A stretch of DNA of 64,000 bases from Apiotrichum sp. Y4204 (lineage: Eukaryota > Basidiomycota > Tremellomycetes > Trichosporonales > Trichosporonaceae). The position numbers were made by a program, and so were the translations under genes. The DNA lies in the NCBI GenBank assembly GCA_025531455.1, contig JAMYHL010000064.1, positions 1 through 64,000 of the forward strand. Reading direction: 5' to 3'. Positions 10,502-21,778 of this stretch are shown here, piece after piece (position 1 is the stretch's first letter; each line of letters begins with the position of its first letter). The notes under the pieces were generated by a model, which made no database searches, was not told the origin of the DNA, and worked only from the letters and a program-made list of their open reading frames with translations.

Positions 10502-13500
10502 CATGTGGCAATCCGTGGCAGGTTGCTCTCTCTCTCTCTGACAGGACAGGCTCTTTTGAGATCTCAGGGGAGGGAGGGGGAGGGTGGCACTAGCCGGTTG
10601 CTCCGTCGCAGAGTTACAGACCTCTTCTTCCGAGAGGCAGCCGGGGGGAAAGAGGAGAGGAATAATCACGAAAAAGTGCCCTGCACCACTACACACTGGC
10701 CAATGTGGCGAATGGCACAGTGACCGTGACTCCTCTTCCTGTTGTCCAAGCGATATGATAGACTGTGAAGTGCTGGCACTATCGAGCCCAGCATCTTGAA
10801 CCTCTGCACAGTTGGTTTCTGCACTGTTTTGGTGTGCATCGGAATCCGAATCGTCTTGTTTTCCTGGCTCGAAACCGAGCACCTCTCTCGATCAAACCCG
10901 ATCAGACCCAAAACCCCAATTCATCCAAGGCAAATGCACCTCTTGACTCTGGGGATCCACTAGTCGCATTCGATCCCCTTTCATGCCCCTGTACGCGACT
11001 CGCGCTAGTCAAGCTAGCTTAAGTGCCCAGTGGTTCAATCTCCGGGCTGCCACACTGTCGTGTCTTGCCGAGCAGTTTTCTCGGCTTGGCAGGTCATGAA
11101 GATTCTCGCATTCCAGCTCTTGACCTCTCTACTGATGCTGCTCTACGTTCTCTTCACAACCCGGTTCGCATCCCACTCGCACTCGCACTTTCTACCGACT
11201 ATACTGCGCTGCACTGGCACGTCGGCACTCTACTAACACGCCGGGCCGGAGCTGGGCGACGTGCGCTGCTAGCGTGCTTAGCGTCACGCCAGGCACGGCG
11301 ACGACTCCCTTGGTGGCGGCCCCACACCCCGGGTGGTGGACTGCGTCGCTGCGGAGTCTTGGGGGCATGGGTACCATGTTGCATGCAGGTATGGCTGTGG
11401 GTGTGCATATGGCGCGAAGGATATGCATGAGTGGAATGCACGAGAGTCGCGAGACTTGGAAGACCCGCATCCTGTGCATCTATCTGAGTGGGGGACCAAA
11501 CAAAGTGCCCCGAACGCATTCCACCACTGGGCCGCACGAGCCGCCAAAGTGAGTTCGCAGCGCCCTGAGCAGCGCCCTGATGTCTGAGATGCCAGGGCAG
11601 GCATAAGAGTCGCACGTCGCACAAAACCTTGTTTATCTGAGTCAGACCATTGGCCATGTCAGCAACTGCCTGTGCGAATAGACAAGTGCCACAGTCGGCT
11701 CCGGAGGTGGTGGGTGGCAGCGGTGGTGACAGTGGGGCGTCGGCATGATTGAGTGGGGCAGACAGTGCATTCCACGGCACCACAACGGTTTTACGGACAC
11801 ATCATCTGTTTGGGGGGTGCCACATTCAAGTGTGCATGTGTGTGAATGTGGCACCTGCAGCGTGCGCAAAATTTGGTCTCCAGTCTCGGCTCCCACGCCC
11901 CGCCCATTCACTGATTTTGTACAGTGCTGATTTGTCCATTTTGTGTCCCCAATTTCTCCTCCCCTTTCCCCGTTTCGACCGACTTTTTTCTTTGTGCTTA
12001 ATCGCGTGCGCACCGCTAGGAGACGGACATGCATCCGTCACTTCGAGACTCAATATCACATTGATGTCTGCTGTAAGGAGGTCACTACAGTTGAATGTCT
12101 CTTTAAGTCGTGTTTGGTGTCCAGGTCACGTCCGGTCATCCGTCACGCTGATCGTCGTCTTGGTTAGCGTCCACAAAATATTATCCTCAGCAGTCCTCAT
12201 CGTAGTCTGAACCTTGGCGGGGGGACATGTCGTCTGGTATATATCGGAGGTGGATGCATGCATCAGAAACCGTGAGGGGCCGCGGTAAGAAAAGGGCAGG
12301 ACAAGAGGTGGCCACAGGCAGTGGAGCTGCCGTCCACTGATCACTGATGGCAACCATCACAGCGTCCACGATTTTTCCTAGTGGTAGATTTTTTTCTGGG
12401 TGCGACTCTCCCGGCCTGACACTTGGTTGGTGAGACGCATGCATGCTGAGCGTTGATTTTCTGGCTGGATGAGGGGTGGCTATGGCATTGATGGCTGTGT
12501 TGGCGGAGGTTGCTGGTGGTGCCGGATCGAAGAGGGGGAGGCGCACCGTGTGCTGTTCTCCAGCCTGGAATGAGCAGCATGTTTAAGCTAGAGCAGGGGA
12601 ATTGCGGACAGTGATTCTGGTGCAGGGACAACAGTAGAGACAGAATTGGGTATCAGCAATGGCATCCTTCTGACCACCATTCTGGGTCCATCAGTGGATC
12701 AGTGGCTTGGTCAGGTCAGCGCTGTCTCTTGTCGTCACATCATTCTCGCTCTCAAGCTTTTAGTTTTTCTAACGGATATCGTCAATTCACGTGAAGTGCA
12801 TACGAAAACAAAGATGCAATGGGGTTCGTGGTCCCCTTGCTCCCCGGGCTGGGGACATCACTCGTGCTTTGACGGTGGGCCGAGGAGTGGCATTGATGTC
12901 TGATGCCCGTGACGAGGAACTTGGGCTCACTCAGCCACTGCTCGCCGCACACCATTCTAGAGCTCTGAGCTTCCGTTGCTTCATGTACTTTTCTCAGCCT
13001 GCTTCATACCAAGGACTTTATCGTTCTGCTGGCCAGCAGCTTTACTGTTTTGTGTCCAGGTGCCACTTCTTGCTCCCACTGCATTTCTGGCTGGTAAACT
13101 TCTGGCTGCCCTTGTCGCCCCTTACTGAACGCTCGTTTCACTGGACATATTGCCCCCACAGGTATCCTCTAATGGATTTCTTGCATCCCTAGAGGAACGG
13201 CATTTCGCACTGCAGTGTTGCAAGCCCGCAGCGGTGCTCAAGACGACAGTGCAGCATCACACCCCTGTGCTGATATTGGCCTTCGGGCGCATTCGTCGCA
13301 TTCGCGGCATCCCGCTTTTAATGCACCCACAATTACGCAGAACTCGCGAGTACATTGCTACTGTTCCCAGTTACACAAGGGGCGACCTCGCGCGACAGAA
13401 GCTCCTGACGGTCTTTGATAATGTCACACAGGGGAGCCGCGGAGCCTAAGTCACCGCCGACACCGGCACACTGATCGAATCCCGATCAGACCGGTTCCCC

Positions 13501-15074
13501 CGACTCTACGCGATAACGATAGCGCTCAACGAGACCTGTGTGCGGCGCGTCTCTAGACTAAACTTTGTCGCCGGTCATTAGCAATTGTGGATGGTTTCCG
13601 TTATCTCACTGTGCACACCTGGGCGCGAGGAATTACGCTGTACTGCAGACGACTGCTGTCAACCCACACAGAGGAGTCTCACTGCACGCTGTGCAGGCTG
13701 GGCCGCATAAGACTGTTAGCGACGTACATTTTCCGGTATAGCAAAGCAGGTGTAGTACGGGATGAGCAGAACGCAATCCCGGACCCGCTCGCGGGAGGGG
13801 AGTTGCAGGAGCTAAGCAACAGCTCCATGTTCCGCAACACGACCAGCCCATGAAATAGCAAATTACGCCCGGAATATTCTCCCAGAAGCCACTCGCACTC
13901 TGATCCCAAAGCCGAAGAAAACGAGCAGAGGAATAACTGCCAACTGCGCGGAATCACTCCCACATGCCCTCTCTACAATTCCAGCCATGACACATGTTTA
14001 GCTGGGATCACAGGTATCGCGAGTCTTAACGGTCCTTCGCTCCCCTTGCGAACGACCTAACATCAGCAGATGAGTTTGGATTCGACGTCTGGGACTGGAG
14101 CCGTGTGTATGGGCTTCGATTCTTGAAAGCTTGAAAGCGTTCCTTCCCACGTGTCATGCCCAACCACAAGGCGACGATACGCCGTAGGGAGACGCATTAC
14201 AGAGCTGGAGCAAGCCGGATGTCCAGGCTAATTCCCATCGCCTCCGGACGTATTCTGCGTTCACACTTCTTTTTGTTTCATGTCCTATAGCTCCTTTCGG
14301 CGAGTCTGCGCGAGTCTGCGCGAGTTGCTCTGTTGGTCCCCCTTGTGGGGACGTGGAGTCGCCAGAGTAACGACGGCTGAGCCGGGTACGCACGGGCCTC
14401 GGTCGGGCGGACAGCCGTGGGCTCGGCCGTCGTCGGCCAAGGCCACGTGACCACAAATTACGTAACTCAGTGTTCATGTGGCAAACTCTGATGATCACGC
14501 CAATCGTGATCAGTTGTTGTTGATCGATATGGATTGTCGCGACGAATTGAGAAGGCCTGGGCCCTGGCCGCCGCCATCAGTGCGATTCGTCCGGTCAGCT
14601 CCAGTCAGCTTCTGTCAGTCCGGTCACGCACCAGAGCACCAGAGCACGCGGACTGCTCTGCTGCTCTGGTGCTCTACTCGTGTGCTCTACTCCGCTGCTG
14701 CCCAACTGTTCGACTCTGCATCGGGCCTTCCTCGGCCCGCCGTTCCAAATCAACACCATAACAACCAACATGCTCCACAAAACAATCCAACAGCATCCTG
14801 TCTGCTAGATGATGAACGAGTGACATGTGAGTGGGATCTATATACAAACCACGGATCAGAGGGAGGGCACCTGCCCGAGAATACACAGTCCGTATTAGGT
14901 GTAGCAAACAGGAGGTGGCAGATGCCGGTGGGATGGCACGGCGGGGTAGAATAGAATGGATGATGGAATCATTGGTAACGCTGTGCGCGGCGGCGAAGTG
15001 CGGTGGGCTGGTGGTTCGAATGTGTTCCTGTTGTCTCTCGTCTCGTTTCAATCAGAGATGACAATGTGGTGCAT
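10502..15074. other. Gene-free tract
   Basis: I see no gene in these 4.6 kb. Open frames are short, mixed in both strands and of biased but non-protein-like composition. The only structured item is the hairpin at 14633-14675. Unannotated noncoding RNA is possible but nothing in the sequence shows one. Confidence 0.4.
14633..14675. repeat. Perfect 14-bp inverted repeat (hairpin)
   Basis: AGAGCACCAGAGCA at 14633-14646 is repeated as its exact reverse complement at 14662-14675, with a 15-nt spacer. In single strand it would form a 14-bp stem. It is not followed by a T run, so a Pol III or factor-independent terminator is unlikely. Confidence 0.7.
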
Positions 15075-16398
15075 CTATCGCCCGATCGAGTCGTACCTGG
15101 TTTTATCAGTGTGTTGTCCGAGTCGCATCAACTCACGTAGGGGGGATTTCGTTGCCACCAGAGGGAGGTGCCTCATCGTAAGCGCCACCGTCCTGGTGGA
15201 CAGTGACAGGACCGCTAGGCCCAGGCGCACCAGGCGCCGAGGGGTTCTGCACGCGGAACCGCTGAGCCTCCTGGTACTGCTCCAACTGCTTGGCACTCAT
15301 GCCCGAGTGCGGGCCAGCAGACATAGGGCCCGAGCTAGAGCTGGACGAGTTAGTGGGCATCGGGGTGGGGAAAGCGTTCAGACCACCACCACCGGCGCCA
15401 CGGCCCGCCATGCCAGCACCACCGGCACCGTAGCCGGCAAAGCCAGCTGAAGTGGCCGCCGAGCCTCCCGACACCGACTGGGGCGGGTAGGCCTGAGCCA
15501 TCTGCTGGTCGGGAGTCACCATGGTCGACGCGATACCCGGCTGCGCAGCCTTGTAATCATAGGGTTCGACCATTGGGGTGCCAACGTCGTCGGACAGGTC
15601 GATGGGACCGTGGTTCTGGGCACGTCCAGGGTCAAACTGTGAGGCGTCAGGAAAGGAAGCAGCAAAAAAAAAGTGTGTAAATCATCTGGGCGACGTACCA
15701 TCATGTCGTCAAAGTCATCGCGGTAGTTCCTCCTGCGCTTGCGGCGGAGCAGGAAGAAGACGAGGGCAGCAATGAGAATGGCACCAACGACACCACCGAC
15801 AGTTCCACCGACAATTGCTCCAACATCTGCGGGTTAGCGTGGCGTCTCATTGGGTAGCCAATACTCACTCGTCGACTTGCCGTTGGAGTTGCCAGCCGGA
15901 GCGGTACCAACAATCTGGATCGTCGATGTGAGCGTCACAGTCTGACCGTCGGAGACAGTCCTTGTTGTCAGCTACGACGCCGCATGTTGCTGCTTACACA
16001 AAGGTGCTGAGGGAAGCGCTGGACGTAAGGCTCGGCTGCGCGGAGGCCGAGTTGCTGGCGCCCCCGGTCGGGCTCGCCGTGGGCGACTGTCCAGGACTGG
16101 TAGGCGTGTTCGACGGCTGGCCTGTGGTAGGGGGAGTAGTCTGAGCGGGATCGGAAGACGACCCGCCACCACCACCAGGGGTGGTGGTTGATGGCTCAGG
16201 AGAGTTGGTGGTCTGGACGGGATTGGAGGTGGAAGGTTGAGTGGTGGGGTCGCTCGATGGGGGAGGCGCAGTGGTGGACGGCTGTTCGGTGGTGGAAGGC
16301 GTGGTCGGTGCCGGCGTCGAGGGCTCGGCGGTCGTAACGGGGGGTGTAGTAGTGGGGTTGCCTGTAGTACCGGGCGAAGTGCCCGTGGTGTCAGACAT
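15075..16398 (-). CDS. Ser/Thr-rich single-pass membrane protein with C-terminal PPxY motif
   Basis: Five exons: 16398-15998, 15960-15869, 15826-15699, 15636-15137 and 15096-15075 (introns of 37, 42, 62 and 40 nt), giving 380 residues. Residues 1-135 are a Thr/Ser/Pro ectodomain, a likely O-mannosylated stalk. A transmembrane helix starts near residue 166 (VGAIVGGTVGGVVGAILIA and on to about 190), followed by a stop-transfer RRKRRR. The cytosolic tail is Gly/Ala/Ser-rich and ends EIPPTYDSIGR. The layout resembles Mid2/Wsc-type or Axl2/Skg6-type surface sensors, but no signal peptide is present, so the N-terminus may be translocated by the helix itself. PPxY motifs bind WW domains of Rsp5/Nedd4-type ubiquitin ligases. 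The last intron splits the PPxY codons: without splicing the frame ends PPT-stop. Confidence 0.85.
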
Positions 16399-17184
16399 GA
16401 TGGACAATTACGGGAAGGAGAGGGGAGAGGTGGAGAGGATTTGCTGATAGTCGTGCAATGTCAAACTGCAAGAAACAACAGTTGATGAAAAAAAAAATGA
16501 AGGTGGGGGGTGTTGTTGGTGGTGACGGGGTGTGTGGGTGATTGGAGAAGCGTCAAGAGGGGGCGCGGAACGTGTGCGAATACCAAACGCGAGGAGACGA
16601 GGAGAGGAGAGAGGGGGGAAAGCGGTCCGGTAAGAGGGGACCAGAGGCGTGAGGTTGAGGGATAGGGAGGGATGGGCCAATGATGCAGAGGCAGCACTGG
16701 AGGTCCAAGCTCGTATGCGGCGTCACGTCGTGTGGTCGACAAGAAAGAGAAGCGGTGGAAGAGAGTGATTGGCACAAGTGAAGAATGGATGCACGGAGTC
16801 GAACAAGGCTCTGTGCAAACAGAAAGAATCACGATAGTTGGCCAACAAGGTGGTGGCCGTGGTGGAAGAAGAATAGAGAAAGAAGTAAAGGAAAGACAAG
16901 CCTTGTCGCACAGGACAAGAGGTTGTTTGGATGAGAGTGTATGTGTGTGTGTTGTGCAAGAACAACAATAGCAGGACGGAGAATACGGCGGGTGTGGGGT
17001 GTATGTCAAAGCACAAGAGGAGAACGCGGACAGAGGGGCAGTGGTCGTCGTGCGGCGTCGGTGACAGTGTGAATCACGGATTACAAGCTTCGGCAGCGGC
17101 AAAGGCTTGGGCGCTTAGGCAGCAGTTGCTGACTCGGCAAGTCGCCGCCGCCAAACCACCTGCAATCCTGCAACGCACCCCGTC
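16399..17184 (-). promoter_or_regulatory. ATG-free leader of the membrane-protein gene
   Basis: No ATG occurs on the coding strand for 786 nt upstream of the start at 16398; the first is opposite 17185-17187. The ATG-free property resumes at 17510-18139 after a gap that holds several ATGs and has a good donor, GTAAGTG, beginning at 17505 on the minus strand. A leader with a removed intron is possible. Confidence 0.4.
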
Positions 17185-20100
17185 CATCGGGGCCACAGCC
17201 TGGCATGGTAACGGCGCACGGCGCGGCTTCAATGTGAAAAATGAGGCCGTGCCCACAGATCGGAGAGATCCTGGCACATACTCGCCAGCTCTCCAGAAAG
17301 TTGGGTACCACAGCGGGCCTGTCCTGACCAAGATACCAGGCCCAGGTCCATAGGGTTAGAGTTGAATGGCGCCAAAGCCTACCCCGCAGGCCTGGACGGT
17401 GGGGACACGAGGGGCACGACAAGAAGGAGAGAGGGATTCAGAGGGACACACGAGACACACGAAGGGGCACACCGGCAAAGGGGGTTCTGGAGTGGCAACA
17501 CTTACTCATACTGTGCGATTGTCCTGAGGGACGGAGCGATATGGCGCGATTAGGGGCTGGATCTACGAGGGCAAGAGGGCTCGCGAGGGCTCAAGGCACA
17601 CGGATCCACGGAAGCAGCTGCAAGTGTGTGTATGGGTACGTGTGGGCCAAGGGCCAGAAAAAGTGACGGCGTAGGTCGCAGTCGGGGGTCGTCGCGATGG
17701 TGCGAGACCGGGGTTGGGGGTCGGGCGACTGGGACTTTGTGTCTGGCACAAAGATAGCAGGAGATTGAGTTTGGGGTGGGTTCTGAGTGTCGGGGTGGGT
17801 GTGATTCCTCGATTCCACAACTATGGGAGACAGGGGCAAAGGGTTGATTGAAGGAGACCGGAGATGGATGCCGCGGAGTGATCGGGTGGCAATGATCGAC
17901 GAACGGCAGAGAGAATACTGATGGTGATGGGAGTGGTTTCGATGTGATAAAGAGTGCAAGAGTGAGAAGAGGGGGAGGAGGGAGGGTCTGTACTGTAAGT
18001 GAATGACAAGAGAGATAAAACTGAAGACTCGGAAGGACAATACGGTGGGCTTGTCAACACCACCTCTGCAGAGAGAGCAGAAAACGCCACTACTGTGCTC
18101 GCTGGCAAACTACGGCTACTCGAAGCCTTCTGCCGTGTAAACATCTTTCGCTCGTGTGCACCTGCGACAACCTCCCCTCTGATCCCATCCCCAACTCCTC
18201 GCTCATCCCATCACGGTAGAAGGTCCCAGCATCCACCAGCGATCCCAGCGGGCAGCCTCGGAGCACGGGCTCGACAGCCCGGTGGCCAGAGCGCACAGCG
18301 GCGCCGGGCAGAGGAGGGCAGGTGGCCAAAGGCCAACATCCATGTGGATCCAGGATTGGGGGGTCTGTGGGATCTGTGGCGCCGCCTTTGTCCGGTCCCT
18401 CTCGGACCTAGCCACCACTACTGGTTATCCACAGTCTGTTCGCTGGTATCTCGGGATCGGTCAGTGCTTTCCCTCTACGGCCGGCGCCCACCAGCAGAAC
18501 GGTAACCTTGCACAACCGCTTGACAGCTGCGCAGCGGGGTCCTCAAAATGACGCTAGATTCTCGAGGATGATCCGGAGGAGCGGTTGTAGTTGGGGGTGT
18601 AAATTTTACATACAGTCCAGCGTTCTGGTCTTGTGATGCCTGGCTGGGTAATTTAGGGCCCACAGAAGCCAGAATACCCTTTTTCCGTCCCTCGGGCCTT
18701 GGCGCGTACGTGGGGCTTGCGCCGTGCCCGGTCCTTGGTCCTCTGCCCTTGGGATAACGGCATGCGCGCTATCAATGCCAGCATCTGACAACATCGAGCA
18801 GCATGGGATATGACAGCCAAGGGTAGAATGGCATGTATAAGCACAAGGGTTCGGCACTACGCACATTGCACGCTATCTTGCAATCCTGTGTACAAATGCA
18901 TTTTCAAGAGTGGTCAATCTCTTTTTGCTGGATCTCGGCTACTGAGCGCTGCAGCGCCAGTGGATTAGTGGAACTGGCACCAAAGAAGGCAGTGTAAGCC
19001 ACCCCTGGAGGGCCACTGACGCCACCCACCGCGTCTTCCCTTGGGTCCTCCCCCGCCTTGTCAGCTTTCACGCTTTTTCGGCTTCGCGGCGTCGGGGTCG
19101 TTCGGACAGTTGGCCACTTGCACTTGCCACTTGCACGCTATTGTAGTTTGTCTGTGCATCGCCACTCGGCTCCAGCGTTCCTCGGCCGCGTCCGCAGCAT
19201 CCTGTTCCCGTACCCATACCCGTACATTCGTCAATGACGGCAGCAGCAAGCACGCGCAACGGACTGCAGAGCGCCGCCATGTACGGTACAAGTATATGCA
19301 TTACCATACATGGTGACAGCTGTGACAGTGACAGACAAACAAGCGCACTTCCACAATCCGCGATCCATACTGCGCGTCGAATTCAGACATTCAGTCACGC
19401 TGTGTTGCACGCTCCACATGCCGCCGGATAGCCCGAACCGGCATCACCGGGTGATTCTCCGGTGCGCGCTGGTTGCGCCTGACTCTGCCTGGCATGCGCG
19501 ACGCGAGACGCGAGACATGCGGAGGAACACGCAGACCACAGCACCACGGTGGACTTGCATGGACTACGGTAGATTACGGCGGCGGCCGTCGCGCCGTCCA
19601 TCGCGGTACACGGTGTGTCATATCTCTCTACCTCGACCCTCGGCGCGGCGGGAATATCGCCGCAAGGTCGCGAGGACGGAGAGGGGTGACGACAGCTCCA
19701 CCCAGGGCACGAGCGATAATCGGCACGGGCTGTGCACTGCGGACTGTACAGAGCACGCCGCTTGATCGCTTCACACTCACACTCACGCTCACGCACTGCT
19801 GTACCCTTGCGATCGCGCGGCTTCACGGTTGCGTTTGTGGCACATGGCACACGACTGTGCAACTGTGCAACTCGACACTGCATTTCTAGTACTTCACTAC
19901 ACCTACACTTGTATCCCTTATCCCTATGACCTATGCGCTATTACAACTGTGCATCATCACTCCCATCCCTGGAACCCTGGGATACGAGGTATGAGCTCAT
20001 CATGAGATTTACAGTACGCCATCCAATGAGGCGGAGCGATATGCTGTCAAAAGAGAACGACCGCACACCGGGCCTCATCTACTTGCACCTCGCACTGCAC

Positions 20101-21778
20101 AATCACGATCGGGCACGCACGTTCTGTGCAGGACGGGCCGGACAGAGAAGGATCTGGCCATCTGGTGTGCTCGTCCGACTGTCGCCTTTCTCGATGATAA
20201 AGACGACACCTCGCTCCTTGCTTCCCTTGCGCTGTTGGCCAGGTGCTTGACATCAGATCAGGGATCAAGATATCAAGGACAGGGATCAAGACCTATCGAG
20301 GGACATCGAAAGGTTCTCGTCATCCTGCGTGGTGCACACATGGCTAGCGCGGGCTCGAGCCTCAGTGCTGGTGCTGCGGCTCTGCGTTTGTTTCGGCGGC
20401 GCTGCGGCGGTTTCGCAACGCTCCAGAAATAGAGGGAGCTGGTGGAGTGTACTTCTCCAGCCTTCATGCCAGTTGCCGGCCGATGCAAGCGCCCCAGTCT
20501 CGGGGCCGTTTCTCGCTGTCTCTCACTGTTTCGGTCGTTGGACTGTGTACTGTGTGTAGTACACACCCCAGGTCCGGCTCTGAGCTTGCGTCGGGGGCAG
20601 CGTCATCAGCCGCTCGGAGAGTGTCTCGAGTTCCGAGATTATGTCAGCACGCAGCTGCGAACCGGACATGGCCGCTGCGTCGACCTTGCCGGCCGCCGTC
20701 TGGGCGAAACGTCGCCCGGGCGCATGTCGCGCATGAGAGGACGCAGTCGGACGAAGACGACCTGCCCGTCAGAATCAAGGTGTGAAACCGAAACTTCTGA
20801 ACAAAATGGGTCGCGCAATTTACGCATACAATGTGTGAGACTCGCGCTTACCAGGAAGTAGTCTGTGGGCGGTCGATAGGACCATGCGGCGAAACGCAAT
20901 GGGCGCGGTAGCCTCAGCTGGAGTTGTTGCGCTATCGCGGAAGATGCGAGGACACGAGTCTAAACACGCGACGAGGACGCTATCGACAGTCAACAAACAA
21001 CATCAATTCTCTTTCCTCTTCATCATCCATCCCACCCATCTCCATGTGCTCCGAGCCGCGCTTACCATCTCACTCGCAAACAATGCACGAGTCTCTCTCC
21101 GATACGGAGCGCAAGTTGAAACTATTCATCAGATCTGGCTAGCACCACGGGCCACCAAGTTGCACCATGTGGTTCCCCGTGTGAACCCTCCACACGCCAT
21201 TGATGTCGGCGTCACCAGCGCACTCCACGCTGTACACCTATTGACTTTCTGACAGCCGTGTCTACCGACGCTCGATAGGGACGCGACAACATGTGTAGCC
21301 GCGACGCGACGAAACCTCGCGGTTTGATTTAGCGTGTTTTGTCGCCGGATAGGGCGCGAACCGATTCGCGAGCAGGCATCCACACTGCTCAGCAGTGCTG
21401 TTCACATTCAGAACTCGGCAAGAACTCTATCGCTGTGATTCAATAGACGAACCAGATGGATTAAGCCACGGGTGGGCAGAACGAGACGCGGTCTCCATCG
21501 CGCCTACTGCGCACGCGGGGCAAAGACGCGAGAAGGCGACCATCTCCTTCGCGAACTTGTTGTCCACCACTATTCACTACAGCTCGCGCAGAAACTAACT
21601 ATGATCCTGACTAGCTAAGCGCGACGATGCTCGTTGCGCGATGGAGCCTCCATTGACAGTTCGTGACCCGGACTTCTCCTCAGCATACAAAAGGCGCTGG
21701 TGAGAGATGATGGACCACCATCTCCTCAAGGCTCGCATCTTAGCCCCACACTCTTTTTACCACACTCTTTTACCAATG
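17185..21778. other. Gene-free tract upstream of the S28 peptidase gene
   Basis: No protein gene is supported. The part at 17510-18139 lacks ATG on the minus strand and may be leader of the preceding gene. From 18.2 to 21.6 kb open frames are short and overlap on both strands. A TATA-like CATACAAAAGG near 21683-21693 fits a promoter for the plus-strand gene starting at 21779. Confidence 0.4.
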
